Shown here in pieces: positions 22,142-61,055 of a stretch of 64,000 nt of DNA (positions within the stretch are counted from its first letter, which is position 1; the number at the start of each line of letters is the position of its first letter). The notes beneath the pieces are model-generated. The model saw nothing but the letters and a program-made list of their open reading frames with translations. It did not search any database and was not told the DNA's origin. The stretch comes from Tridacna crocea (lineage: Eukaryota > Mollusca > Bivalvia > Cardiida > Cardiidae): contig OX031062.1 of NCBI GenBank assembly GCA_943736015.1, positions 2,958,501-3,022,500 on the forward strand, in the 5' to 3' direction. The position numbers and the translations under genes were made by a program.

Positions 22142-22734
22142 GTACATATCTTTTTTTAAGGACGAGTTTTAAAAAGAATTTTACCCAAAAAATGCTACGA
22201 ATGTCACATTCTTTTCATCACATAGCTGTCTCCCAAGAATTTTAATTTATAACCAGTTAAAACATAGGTCTACATATTTATAAGTATTGAAATTTACATA
22301 TTGGTTTCCTAGATGTCTCTTTGGACATCACAGAGAAAAATAGTTCGAAAGAAACTTGTACAGTTTAAGTTATTTTTTATAAATTTTAATATACTAAAAT
22401 TTGTAGCTTTGTCACGATGATGTTTTGAATGTCAATTTCACAAAGAAATCTTTGTCGGCAATGTTACAGAAATGAGGCGTATACTTACAGTGCATTGACC
22501 AAGCATGACACTAGTTTCTTATATCACAAGTGTGTAAGGCAAGAAAATTCACAATGGCTGTCTTACATGGAAAACAAGGGGAGTTATTTAATAAATGGTA
22601 ATGTGACATACCCTAGCAAATTCTTATGGCAACACTCCTTACATGTATATCCATGAAGAATTTTAGCCCCAGTTGTCAGAAGCCTCTAGTTAGAATCCTC
22701 AGACGGGCTAAATTTCTTTTTCTCTGAGGACTGA

Positions 22735-22850
22735 TGTAGTCATTGTGATAGGAATCATTCTCCTGTCACCGTTCATCATCATTTGAGTAATGGTTAGGAG
22801 GGAAAGTAGCCAGTGATTTGGGAAGAAGTTAGTGCAAATTAGTGCTATCA
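22735..22850 (+). mobile_element. SINE body fragment
   Basis: GGAATCATTCTCCTGTC, AGGAGGGAAAGTAGCCAGTG and GTGCAAATTAGTGCT match, with decay, the middle of the SINE at 52187-52496. The head and tail are not seen. Confidence 0.5.
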
Positions 22851-22990
22851 CCTTCATGGTTTATTTATTGTTCCTCATAAATCACAACTGTGGTTTATTC
22901 CAGTAATAATCTTCTTTCTATCATAGTTCATCATTCAATAAACCATGGTTGAGAGTTTTGAGGTGCAATAAATAATCCACGAGGGCAATA
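22851..22990 (+). repeat. palindromic element related to 51113-51262 and 62039-62213
   Basis: Carries TTATTTATTGTTCCTCATAA, CACAACTGTGGTTTATT, AATCTTCTTTCTATCAT and AATAATCCACGAGGGC in a rearranged order compared with the other two copies. Confidence 0.55.
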
Positions 22991-23165
22991 GCCAGCACTT
23001 TCTCCTTTTCCCACAGTGTTTCTACCCAGTCAAAGAACTTTGATTCGTTTAAACTACTTTTCATCTGACTTACCATAACTTTTGGTTATGGTAATGGCCT
23101 TTCAATTGTAATCTGCAGATGCTTCCAATTTGAGAAAGTGTAGACTTTGTTGTTTTGAAAGAGAT
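22988..23165 (-). mobile_element. hairpin MITE, right-half fragment
   Basis: Starts within the palindrome (CCAGCACTTTCTCCTTTTCC) and keeps the AGATGCTTCCAATTTG side. A small TAACTTTTGGTTATGGTAA hairpin interrupts it. Confidence 0.6.
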
Positions 23166-23204
23166 GATAACTTTTTTTACTTTTTTTCAATATATATATG
23201 TGAG

Positions 23205-23830
23205 AATAAATCATGTTTATATAAACTATGCAATAACTACACAGTGCCCATAAAAACATGATACAAACATGTGTTCATATGAAGAGTAACTATGCCAAAC
23301 AGTACTATTTTTATTGTACATATATATGGGGACTGGTCATGTAAATATAAGCTATGTAGTAACTTAACGAAAATTCACCAAAAAAAAAACATGACACAAA
23401 CATGTGTTCACATGAACGGTACCATTCTTTTACAGATTTATATGGAATTTAATCATATAAATATAAAGTATGCAGCAACTGAGCAGTGTTATCAAAAACA
23501 TGATGTAAAGATGTGTTCACATGAACAGTAGTAAGGCTAAACAGTACCATTTTTTTTTTACAGATTTATATGCAATTTAATCATGTAAATAAAGTATGCA
23601 GGAACTGAGCAGCGTTTACAAAAACATGATATAAACATGTGTTCACATGAAGAATAAATACACATAACAGTACCACTTTTTACATATGTAAATCGGAATT
23701 GATCATGTAAATGTAACCTATAACGTAACTACATAGATTTATGTAAATGAGGATTAACAATATCTTTTTTTTATAAAATATATAAAGGAATTAATCATGT
23801 AAATATAAAATATACAGCAGGAAAAAATGA
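23205..23830. repeat. tandem array, about 112-133-bp unit, four to five copies
   Basis: The marker AACATGTGTTCA(T/C)ATGAA occurs near 23266, 23399, 23510 and 23637, each followed by an AACAGTAC(C/T) motif, a poly-T tract and AT(C/G)ATGTAAATATAA. No coding capacity. Confidence 0.8.
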
Positions 23831-23910
23831 CATGAAAAGTGAATAAAAGCAATACAAAATATTTTGGTACACATAACAACCATCATATACCAAAGTACAG
23901 TATACATTTT

Positions 23911-24139
23911 TTAACCCTTTACCAAAACAATGCCTGGTTTTTATGACCCTGAGATGGAGCCTTTTGAAAACATTGTGGGAAAAGAAGAAAATGCTGGTAA
24001 CCAACATTTTCTCCTTTTCCCACAATGTTTTCTACCCTGCTGGAAACAAATTTCAATTTTTGAGTTATGTTTATTTTGTAGTCCTCAAGTGCTTTCATTT
24101 TGGACCAGTCTAGAATTTTGTTGTTTGGGAAAGGGTTAA
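23911..24139 (-). mobile_element. hairpin MITE, full
   Basis: TTAA borders. The core is CTGGTAACCA(A)CA, and the rest of the palindrome is GGGAAAAG(A)AGAAAATG. The right end TTGTTTGGGAAAGGG resembles subfamily II. Confidence 0.9.
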
Positions 24140-24224
24140 TAGCTGTAAGGAAGACAATGTCATGGGTACAAGCTTCTCTGATATTAATATCAATTACATA
24201 CGTGCAAGCCATGCTCTAGCCAAA

Positions 24225-24425
24225 GGGGGCTTAATGGATCATGTTACGGGAGACCACTCCTTCATGCATAGCTTCATCTTGATTCATATACAATACCTGA
24301 CAACTGCGTTTTTGGCTCAGTGGTTATGGTATTGGTCTTTTAATCCTCGAACAATGAGGATATTTGTCCCTTCAAGGTTTTGAACCCCTCCAGATGCAGT
24401 TTATATTTGAGCTATGCATTTATTT
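24225..24425 (+). mobile_element. SINE-like repeat with tRNA-like head, copy 1
   Basis: GGGAGACCACTCCTTCATGC is followed by TTGGCTCAGTGGTTATGGT (A-box-like), CCTCGAACAATGAGGATAT and TTTGAGCTATGCATTTAT. It is duplicated 330 bp downstream, and a reverse copy lies at 40300-40735. Confidence 0.55.
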
Positions 24426-24559
24426 CTTTCTTTGTAACCGACTTTGTTCGTAAGATGGGGGCTCATCTGGGATTGGCCTTTGAGCCATTAATCCCATTTG
24501 TTGTCCAAAGTTGGACTTTCTGCCTAATAAGGTTTTGAGTCATCAATAAATGATGACTT

Positions 24560-24790
24560 TAAGAGAAGGTGTGCTATGGGAGACCACTTCTTCATGCATA
24601 GCTTCATCCTGATTTCTTCATGCATAGCTAACAACTGCATTAGAGAGATATCTCCTTGGCTCAGTGGTTATGGTATTGGTCTTTAAATCCTCGAAAAATG
24701 AGGATATTCATCCCTTCAAGGATTCAAATTCCACCAGATGCGGTTTGTATTTGAGCTATGCATTTATTTGTTTCATTGATACAGACTTTG
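24560..24790 (+). mobile_element. SINE-like repeat with tRNA-like head, copy 2
   Basis: Repeats the order of the copy at 24225 with substitutions and an extra TTCTTCATGCATAGCT duplication. Confidence 0.55.
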
Positions 24791-24832
24791 TAAGAATCTC
24801 CTGGAAGCTAGTTACTCAGCATTTTCTCCCCC

Positions 24833-25061
24833 TTAACCCATTACCACACAATCCCTACTTTTGACGCCCCTGAGAAAGAAGCCTTTAGAAAACACTGTGG
24901 GAAATGGAGAAAATGCTGGTAACCAGCATTTTCTCCATTTCCCACAGTGTTTTCTACCCTTCCCGGAACAAATTTTAAATTTTCAGTCACCTATATATTG
25001 TCGTCTGCAAATGCTTTCAATTTGGACCAGTCTAAATTTTTCTTGTGTGGTAATGGGTTAA
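24833..25061 (-). mobile_element. hairpin MITE, full, head-to-tail with next
   Basis: TTAA at 24833 and 25058. The palindrome GAAAACACTGTGGGAAATGG...CCATTTCCCACAGTGTTTTC is perfect, including a matched A-to-T change on both arms (GGAAATGG for GGAAAAGG). The right TTAA is shared with the next copy. Confidence 0.95.
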
Positions 25062-25283
25062 CTATACCACACAATCCCGTGTTTAACAACCCTGGGGAAG
25101 AAGTCTTTTGTAATCATTGTAGAAAAAAGAGAAAATACTGGTAACTAGCATTTTCTCCTTTTCCTACAATGTTTTCCACCCTATCACATACAGAAATCAT
25201 CATTTTAAGTACATTCAATATGTCGTTCACTAATGTTTTGAATTTGGTCTAGTCCAGAATTTTGTCATTTGGTTAAGAGTTAA
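25058..25283 (-). mobile_element. hairpin MITE, second of a tandem pair
   Basis: Begins at the shared TTAA and ends GGTTAAGAGTTAA. The core is CTGGTAACTAGC, with single mismatches in the arms. Confidence 0.9.
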
Positions 25284-25477
25284 ATGACATATTGGATGAA
25301 ACATCTAATTCAAACAGAAAAAAAAGTTGCGGATATTAAAACATTTCTGACACTCCTCTGGAGCATAAACATTAAATTTTGTAAATGAGCACTCATGCAA
25401 ATATTACTGAGGATGTTCATTCGATGAAAAAAAATTCAATCTTTCACCGTAAAAAACAATTGTCCTCTATCTATTTC

Positions 25478-26721
25478 AACAAGAGGGCCAAGATGGCCCT
25501 GGATCACTCACCTGAATTTTTGAAAGGGCCATAGCCAATTTTTTTTTTTTTTTTTTTGAGGTATTGAAGCACTTGAAAAAATATCATTACTTTGCCAAGC
25601 AATTTTCAACAGGTGACTCGTAAAAGTCCTTTCAAAAATCTGACTAGCAGTTTAAGAAAAGAAGAATTTTTAAGAGTTTCTTAATTTCTGTATAATGCAA
25701 GTAGCCCCCATTCACCAGAGAAATGTTTCTTGACCTATCAAAATTTTGCTAACACTTTTGAAAAGGGTCATTCAAGGAACATTTCTGTGAAATTATTTTA
25801 AAATCTGACCAGCGGTTTCAGAGAAGATGAATTTTCAAGAATTTCTTCATTTCCGTATCTATAGTGCAAGTAGCCCCTATTCACCAGAGCCATGTTTCTT
25901 GACGGATCAAAATTTTGCAAACACTTTTTGAAAAGGGTCAAGCAAGGAACATTGCCGTGAAATTATTTTAAAATCTGACAATGGCTTTCACAGAAGAAGA
26001 ATTTTCAAGAATTTCTTCATTTCCATATAGTGCAAGTAGCCCACATTCACCAGAGCCATGTTTCTTAACGGATAAAAGTTTCACGAAAATTTTTGAAAAG
26101 GGTCATTCAAGAAAAATCTCTGTGAAATTATTCCAAAATCTGACCAACTGTTCCAGAGAAGAAGAATTTTTCAAAATTTCTTCATTTCCCTATACTGCAA
26201 GCAACCCCAATACACCAGAGCCATGTTTCTTGATGGATCAAAATTTCACCAACTAGTTTTGAAAAGGGTCACCCAAAGAACATCCCTGTGAAATTATTTC
26301 AAAATCTGACCTGCGGTTTCAGAGAAGAAGAATTTTTAAGAATTTCTTCATTTCTGTATAGTGCAAGAGCCCCCATTCATCAGAGCCATGTTTCTTGACC
26401 TATCAAAATTTCATGAACAATTTTTGAAAGGGTCATCCAAGGAACATCTCTGTCAAATTATTTCAAAATCTGGCCAGCGATTTCAGAGAAGAAGAATTTT
26501 CAAAGAATTTCTTAGAAAATTCCATTTTGTTGCCACGGCAACCAGAGTTTTTGACAGAATCAACAATCTTCGAAGAGAACCTCCAACAGAACATTTCAGC
26601 CAAGTTTGTCCAAAGTGGCCCTGTGGTTTAGGAGGAGTTGATGTTTAAAGAATTGTTGACGACGCATGACAGCTGATCCTAAAAGCTCCCCTTCAGCATG
26701 TTGTGATCAGGTGAGCTAAAA
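25478..26721 (+). mobile_element. tandem-core element, 166-bp core repeats
   Basis: Left end AACAAGAGGGCCAAGATGGC then CTCACCTGAA; right end GATCAGGTGAGCTAAAAAGG. The core unit of about 166 bp has the marker CCATGTTTCTTGAC (near 25721, 25888, 26054, 26220, 26385), each with a GAAAAGGGTCA and an AAATTATTT(C/T)AAAATCTGAC segment. Plus-strand open frames here (25981-26256, 26361-26648) follow the repeat and are not genes. The GGCAACCAGAGTTTTTGAC stretch near the right end is also seen at 63355. Confidence 0.75.
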
Positions 26722-26848
26722 AGGACAGATATAACACTTGTTGATTTCCTAATACAATCACAATATGTCATAATCGAGAGAAAAAATCATGTGTATTTAA
26801 AAGGTAGAGTCAATCCTAAATGCAAATGTTACTTATAAGCACAGATAA

Positions 26849-27075
26849 CTAACCCTACCAAACGACAAAATTTTAAACTGGTTCAAATTGAAAGCGTTTG
26901 CAGATGACAAAATAAATGTGAATCAAAAATTGAATTCTGATTTTGGGAGGGTAGAAAACATTTTGGGAAAAAGAGAAAATGCTGGTTATCAGCATTTTCT
27001 CCTTTTCTTACAATATTTTCAAAAACTTTCCTTCTCAGAGTTGTTAAAAGTCCGGATTGTGTGGTAAAGAGTTAA
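26849..27075 (+). mobile_element. hairpin MITE
   Basis: The left border has decayed to CTAACCCTACC; the right TTAA is intact. Core GCTGGTTATCAGC. Confidence 0.9.
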
Positions 27076-27901
27076 ACAAAAACTTTTAAAAACTGTATAT
27101 ACCAATGCACAATGTTCATTTTTGTATAAAATAAAGACAATCTATCATATTGAAAAAAAAAGTATATACATGGATCCGTGGAAATCGATATTTGACCAAT
27201 CAGGACATCGCATTTATTCTACCTGATGTCCTATCTTGGTTTCTGCAATTTCGGCTCACAAATAAACGACTGTTAACGTTGGAAGATTGCAATTCTCTTT
27301 ATTTATGTTGTGTTTTTAACGTTTGAATTTTAAAAAAAAAGCTTTCAAAATGTTCTTTGCGAATGTGTACCAATGACGTGAGATCACGCAGAGGCTATAT
27401 ACAAGTTTAAATTGTGATGATTACTGAAAATTTGAACTTATGCAAAGAGCTGATCAGCGCTGGATAATGGATTAATTCAAAGTATTCTATAATTTTTCCT
27501 CTCTGAAAGAGAAAACTGAAAAAGGTAAAAATAGACCAATGTGAAGTATTAATAAAAAGAAAATACGTTTACTGGAATATCTAACCTTGTTCAACAATTT
27601 ATGCACATCCAAAAAGTGGCCGCGTAACTTGTTTTCAATGTTTCAATTTGACATTAATCTTAACCCATGGTGCATGAAGAATATACTGAATGTGTACTGG
27701 GATCGTATATACGATCTCTGACGTGTAGATATAGATCAGATTGCAAATTACATGATGATTAGTCTTGGATTTAAAGAACCTGCTGATTACAATAAGCACT
27801 TTGACGTGTAGTTCTTCCTCACTAGGAGTATATTTCAATTTTACAAAAAGTCTAACTTCTGATCTGGTGGAACTTGGAAATTTTTCTCTTGACTTGATGT
27901 T
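27076..27901. other. no recognised gene
   Basis: AT-rich. A short stretch near 27100-27135 (CAATG(C/T)A(C)AATGTTCAT...GTATAAAATAAAGA) is echoed near 28905-28940, suggesting an old repeat. No gene is supported. Confidence 0.45.
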
Positions 27902-28124
27902 TTAGCCGTTTACCACATAACACCAAGTTTTAACGACCCGTAGAAAGCCTTTAAAAGCATTGCGGAAAAAGGAGGAAATTCTTGTAACATTCATTTTATC
28001 CTTTTCTCACTGTGTTTTGCGCTCTTTCAAAAAAAAAATTCAATTTTTGAATCATTTATTTTTTTGTCTGCAAATATTTCAGCTTGGATTGCTCTAAAAA
28101 TTTTGTCATTTGGTGACGAGTTTA
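27902..28124 (-). mobile_element. hairpin MITE, degraded
   Basis: Ends and arms are recognisable (TTTACCACATAACACC, GTCATTTGGTGACGAG), but the palindrome is broken (CTTGTAACATTCATTTTATCC). Confidence 0.7.
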
Positions 28125-29025
28125 AATGGATTAGCACATCTGCACATTAGCACAAAGGGTGTGTTGGTAAACTGTTAATTGATAGGAAGTGTGTTTGATT
28201 GCAAAGCAAATTACCGCTCTAATCAACTTGACCACCCGTTGTCATCAGTATATCACATACTACCGTCAGTGATATTAACAATTTTCTTAATTGACAACAC
28301 ACTTGACACAATTTATAATCATCAGACTACCCTTTTCCCCTTTACATAATTTTAAAATTTTTCATTAACTTAAACCTCTCTGTTGAATCAGACATTCTAT
28401 AAACTTTTCGAAAGGCTTGTAATTCAGTGTTATTTAATTTAGTATGATGCTTAGATGACTTTTCTAGCCCAACGAAAGGAAAAAGTATCGTTAATTCTAT
28501 TATTCTGTGGCAAAACGGAGATTTGTTGATGTTTTTTATATGTTCAAATTTTTGTTTAAATATGTAAATCTGTTACATTGTTCGTTGCCCCCGTAATTCG
28601 CCCTTTTAATACATCTCCGTATGTAAATTAGTTAAGCATCTTTAAATTTCTTACTGAGAATTAATCATCAATAGGAATATACTTTTTCAGGAATTTTATT
28701 GAGAGAAACAGTCATGACAGCACGATCTAAGTAGCCTATCTGGTATACTGTATATGTATTGACTACGTTTGTTTGTGAGACCTTGGCAACAGTAACTAAG
28801 GTAGTCGGTTTATTTTACCGCCGCGGGTCCATGTATTGAAAGGTCAAACCAATCATAAATGTGTATTTCACTTACACCCATAGAAAAATCAATTAACATA
28901 TCCCAATGTACGATGTTCATGTTTGTATAAAGTAAAGAAAAAAAAAAATCCCTTTAGAGGGTATAAAAGTAAAGAAAAAAATATCCCTTTCAGACGGTAT
29001 AAAAATGATATCAGATCTATTCCAA
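28125..29025. other. no recognised feature
   Basis: About 0.9 kb of AT-rich sequence without clear repeat family members or coding motifs. Confidence 0.45.
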
Positions 29026-29247
29026 TTAACCCTTTACCACATAATCCCAACTTTTATTGATCCTGGAAAAGAGGCAGGTAAAAAAACAATGTGGGAAAAG
29101 GAGAAAATGCTGGTAACCAGCATTTTCTCATTTTCCTACATTGTTTTCTACCCTTTCCAAAGCAAATTTCCATTTCTGAGTCAAAGTACTTTAACCATCT
29201 GCAAATGCTTTCAATTTGGACAAGATCAAAATTTTGTAAAGAATTAA
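29026..29247 (-). mobile_element. hairpin MITE, full
   Basis: TTAA borders. Core CTGGTAACCAG; the palindrome has two arm mismatches. Confidence 0.9.
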
Positions 29248-29635
29248 TAATAAGAAAACAATAGTAGCTGAATAATAATGACTCATAAATACATGTATAC
29301 TGTATAAGTGGAAATTTTTGCGATGTGGAAATTTTTGCAATTTCAGGAATTTGAAAAATAAGTGAAAATTTTTGTCATGTGGAAATTTTTGCAATTTCAC
29401 GAATTTGAAAAAATTCGCAAACTTTACTCTCTGGGTAATTTACCGCAAGTATACTAACAAATAACAAGTGTCTCGAGTTTGCAGACATTTCTGTTTGCAA
29501 AATGTCTGTAATCAGTAATTTGTAAACTTTTCGCCACTCGTAAATATCCATGTATACAGAAAGTTACAGGTTTTGGTATTACAAAAATATAAAAATATCA
29601 GATCCATTAAAGCTATGCTGTGTAAAAAAGGGGAA

Positions 29636-29862
29636 TTAACTCTTCACAACACAATCCCGACTTTAACAACCCTGTTAAAGAAGTCTTCTGAAAACATTGT
29701 GGGAAAAGGAGAAAATGCTGGTAACCAGCATTTTCTCCTTTTCCCACAATGTTTTCCTCCCTTCCTAAAACAGTTTCAGATTTTTTGGGAAGTTTATTTT
29801 GTCGTCTGCAAATACTCTCAATTTGGACCAGTCTGAAATTTTGTCGTTTGGTGAAGAATTAA
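29636..29862 (-). mobile_element. hairpin MITE, full, with perfect 67-bp palindrome
   Basis: The palindrome at 29690-29756 has 33-bp perfect arms, starting GAAAACATTGTGGGAAAAGG and ending CCTTTTCCCACAATGTTTTC, around one unpaired central A. Best reference copy of the main type. TTAA at 29636 and 29859. Confidence 0.95.
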
Positions 29863-30032
29863 TGAAAATGCAAAAAAAATATTGACCGAGTTTGCACCAG
29901 CTGACCCAGGTAAAAAATTTGTGATATTGGTCAATTTTTTGAGTATACAAGGACCATTCTACCTCCTGATCTAACCAGTAATAAGACAAAACAGATTTTA
30001 TGGATCCACAATTATGTGACAACTTGCTTGAT

Positions 30033-30258
30033 TTAACCCTTTACCACACAGCAAAATTTTAGATCCAACCAAATTCAAAGCATATACTGGCAACGATTTT
30101 TCAATGACTAAGATGACACAAGTCTTCCTAGAAAGGTAAAACTTTGTGGGAAAAGGAGAAAATGCTGGTTACCAGCATTTTCTCTTTTTCCTACAATGTT
30201 TTCAAAAGGCTTCATCCTCAAAGTCATTAAAAGCTGTCATTGTGTGGTAAAGGGTTAA
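30033..30258 (+). mobile_element. hairpin MITE, full
   Basis: TTAACCCTTTACCACACAGC on the left and GTGTGGTAAAGGGTTAA on the right, the longest matching inverted ends seen (17-18 bp). Confidence 0.92.
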
Positions 30259-30315
30259 AGAAATCACAGAGATGCATTTCAATCTCCTCCCTTTCAAAGA
30301 CTGTTATATATTACA

Positions 30316-30547
30316 TATACCCTACAAAACAATCTAAAATTTCAGCAATTTGCAGAGGGAAAATGCTTTCAAAAACACTGTGGGAAGAGAAGAAAATTGC
30401 TGGTAACCAGCATTTTCTCCTTTTTCCCCACAATGCTTTCTAGTCTTTATGATACAAATACAACTATTTGTGTCTCATATCAATTTGTTGTCTGCAAATA
30501 CCCGCAATTTGGACCAGACTAACAATTTGTTATTTGATAAGGAATAA
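30316..30547 (-). mobile_element. hairpin MITE, decayed ends
   Basis: The core CTGGTAACCAGC and flanking AGAAAATTGC/GCATTTTCTCC are clear. The outer ends no longer have TTAA. Confidence 0.75.
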
Positions 30548-30654
30548 ACAGAGTAAAAAATTTACAGATCAGTATTCATAATTCAGCCACATATCACACA
30601 CACATAAAAATAACCGTTTGTAATTATAATTATGAAAACAGACAGGGCAGAATA

Positions 30655-30865
30655 TGTATACCCCAAAGGGGCTTGTCAGTGAAATGGGTTAAAATCTGGA
30701 TCCACATTATAAAGAGTCGCATGCACCACTAAACACCATACAGATATGCTTAGTAAGTTTCAAGTTATTCCAATGGAAACTTTAGAAGTTGCACACACAA
30801 GAAATTGCTAACAGACATGGGTATGGACAGACAACTAAGGCGATAACATAATACAACCCTTCCGA
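30655..30865 (+). mobile_element. fragment of a tandem-core-type element
   Basis: Begins TACCCCAAAGGGG; contains GCACACACAAGAAATTGCTAAC and GACAGACAACTAAGGCGATAACATAATACAACCC in two blocks. The same blocks recur at 35130-35220. Confidence 0.55.
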
Positions 30866-30927
30866 GTGTAAAGAAAACAAAAAAACAAGAGCACCGCATG
30901 CCGACGCTAATGCTCAACTGTAGCTGC

Positions 30928-31155
30928 TTAACTCTTTACCAAATGAGAAAACTCAAGACTGGTCCAAATTGAGAGCACTTGCAAAGGACAAAATAAAAGT
31001 AACTCAAAAATTGAAATTTGTTTACCAACAGTGTACAAAACATTGTGGTAAAAGGAGAAAATGCTGGTTACCAGCATTTTCTCCTTTTCCCACAATGTTT
31101 TCAAAAGGCTTCTATCTCTGGGTTGTAAAAACTAGGATTGGTTGGTAAAGGCTCA
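30928..31155 (+). mobile_element. hairpin MITE, first of an abutting pair
   Basis: Left TTAA at 30928. The right end GGTAAAGGCTCAA joins a subfamily II copy in opposite orientation. Core CTGGTTACCAG. Confidence 0.92.
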
Positions 31156-31379
31156 ACCCTTTCCCAAACAAGCCCTTGTTTTTATGTGTCTGCCATACAA
31201 GTCTTTTGAAAACACAGTTGGAAAAGGAGAAATTGCTCATAACAAGCAATTTGTCCTTTCCCACAGTGTTTTCTATGCATATGGAGAACTTTCTGCCATT
31301 GTTATAAAATTTGAAATTGTCGTCTGCAAACTCTTTGAATTTGGAAGAATCTAAATTTCGTCATTTGGGAAAGGGTTAA
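31153..31379 (-). mobile_element. hairpin MITE, subfamily II, second of pair
   Basis: Core TTGCTCATAACAAGCAA: relative to other II copies both arms changed together (CG to CA on the left, CG to TG partner on the right lost to AA). Right TTAA at 31376. Confidence 0.9.
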
Positions 31380-31784
31380 AGAAACAGATTGATTTTTGGT
31401 GAAAATTACACATCAAATAAGTTCATATCTAGTCTGGGTTTGATGTAAATATCTTAAGAAACATAATAAAATACCACACAACCACAGGGCATATGCAACG
31501 ACACATGAGCGATACAACACCCCAACCATTCCTTTGAAAATTGCAAAGCAATACATTCACAACAAAACGCCCTAAATAAGGACATTTTTGTTAATACTGT
31601 CTGATATGGAAGAATATTTGGTAAAAGAATCTGAGAATCATACAGAAATCTCAACAATTCAATAACCAAAGGGGACATAGTCAAAAAACTAAATTACATA
31701 CAAGTATTATTCAGCAAAAATCCAACAAGAAACTTTAAGACAACCTTTTTCAAACATATGTGCAAGTTGTTACAACACAAAGGA

Positions 31785-31896
31785 AGACAGCTTTTGAAAA
31801 CATAGTGGGAAAAGGAGAAAATGTTGCCACAATGTATTTTACAAAGGCTCCTACAAGCAATGCATACAAATGAGTATCTATGGAGTAAAGGATTAA
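31785..31896. mobile_element. hairpin MITE, subfamily III, deletion derivative
   Basis: Keeps GAAAACATAGTGGGAAAAGG and the III-type end GGCTCCTACAAGCAATGC... GAGTATCTATGGAGTAAAGG, matching 48182-48410, but lacks most of the palindrome. Confidence 0.65.
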
Positions 31897-32013
31897 ATAG
31901 AGGGTAATCGGTTCTTTTAGGTGAAAGATCGATGATGTTCATGAGATGAAATATTTCGATTTCTATAGTTCACTGAAAAACAAAACAACAACATTTCTTA
32001 TTTATCTTACGCT

Positions 32014-32242
32014 TTAACTCTTTACCAAACGACAAAATTTTAGACTTGTCCAAATTGAAAGCATTTGCAGACGACAAAATAAAAGTGACTAAAAATTTGA
32101 AATTTGCCTTGTGAAGGGTAGAAAACATTGTGGGAACAGGAGAAAATGCTGGTTACCAGCATTTTCTCCTTTTCCCACAATGTTTTCAAAAGGCTTCTTT
32201 CTCAGGGTCCTTAAAAGTCGGGATTGTGTGGCAAAGAATTAA
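32014..32242 (+). mobile_element. hairpin MITE, full
   Basis: TTAA borders. The perfect arms around CTGGTTACCAG carry one mismatch, GGGAACAGG against CCTTTTCCC. Confidence 0.95.
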
Positions 32243-32835
32243 ACCTCCTTTTTTTGCTTTCTTCATCAAAATCTAGTACAGTTTTTTTTTTGGTAACGAG
32301 AGCCATTCTTCAGTTATTTCCCTTGATTCTTCTCCAGCACCACATTGGTTCTGGTAAGAGGATTACTTGGATTTTATCCTTGATTTTCTTGCACTGAACA
32401 GCTATGTTCTAGAGATAATATTACAAGTATATTTAGTTAGACTGTTTTACAAATCAATGTATGGGTAGTTCATGATGATTAAGAGCAGAATTTGAATTGA
32501 ATTACATGACAGCCTTACACAAACATAATAAATCATTGTTATATTCATTGCAACATCCCCATGGGAACCAAGGATAAAAACAAAGGAATACAGGCAAAGG
32601 GAGCAATCTGTTATTTGGATACATTTACTGTTTATCTGGCAAGGGAGATGATTCAATTTCCAAGAATGGCCCCAATTCCCCATGGCATAAGAATACCACA
32701 TATAAGAATGCATTACCATATCAAATGGAACCTGGAAAATGTAGGTATATGTAAATTACATCATAGTACTGTTTACAGTTTAAGTTTAAATGTCTGGCTT
32801 CTATGGTTATGGTTGAGTTGCGGTTCTTATTTTTT
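32243..32835 (-). other. copine 3' UTR / downstream flank
   Basis: Sequence after the copine stop codon in gene direction. It is relatively free of transposons. No canonical AATAAA or ATTAAA hexamer was noticed on the minus strand here, so the poly(A) site is unknown. Confidence 0.4.
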
Positions 32836-60375
<27,540 letters not shown>

Positions 60376-60412
60376 CTGAAATAAAGTGAAATGTTTGTTT
60401 TTGGGTTAGAAA

Positions 60413-60653
60413 TTTAACATCTTTACAAAACAACAAAATTTTGGACTTGTCCAAATTGAAAGCATTTGCAGAGGACAAAATAAATGTGACTCAAAAACTG
60501 AAGTTTCCTTTACTTTAGAAGAAAAGAAGGCATTGGCGGAAAAGGAGGAGAAATTGATAGTTACCAGCAGCATTTTCTCCTTTTCCCATAATGTTACCAG
60601 AAGGCTTCTTCCTCAGGGTCATAAAAACTAGAGATTGTTTGGTAATGGGTTAA
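60413..60653 (+). mobile_element. hairpin MITE
   Basis: TTAA borders. The core is expanded (GATAGTTACCAGCAGCATTT). Confidence 0.88.
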
Positions 60654-60806
60654 CCTTTAACCCCATTCCACACAATCCCATATTTTAATTACCCTGAGGT
60701 ATAGCCTTTGTGAAAACACTGTAGGAAAAGGAGAAAAGGCTGGTAAACATTTTCTCCTTTTCCACAATGTTTTCTTACCTATCAGGCACAAATTTTGTCT
60801 TTTGGC
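60650..60806 (-). mobile_element. hairpin MITE, truncated right
   Basis: Begins next to the TTAA of the previous copy (CCCCATTCCACACAATCCC). The core lost its centre (AAGGCTGGTAAACATTTTC). Confidence 0.78.
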
Positions 60807-60857
60807 TGAAAGATGAACGATTCTTCATGGCGAAACTTGCAATGGTCTTTTTCAGTA

Positions 60858-61055
60858 TAAACATATTTATTTTACATCGATTGAGAAACAAGTTCTGACA
60901 ACTTTGATTAATATCTCTCGATTCTGCTTCCTGGGCACTACACCAGTACTAGAACCGAATGTGTGGGCCAATGAAAAATCCCAGTCGGCACCCGCTCCCA
61001 GGAATCGAACACAGGATCTTTTGGTTATGAGCCATGATCACAGATACCAGACTTT
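60858..61055 (-). mobile_element. SINE, second family, reverse copy
   Basis: The tail TTTACATCGATTGAGAAAC comes first, then CGATTCTGCTTCCTGGGCAC, GCCAATGAAAAATCCC and CCCAGGAATCGAACACAGG (B-box reversed). Same family as 49005-49212. Confidence 0.75.

Noticed and set aside
25981..26648. Two plus-strand open frames with repeated FSRISSFPYSAS-like segments
   Set aside because: The protein-level repeat mirrors the 166-bp DNA repeat of the tandem-core element; not a gene.
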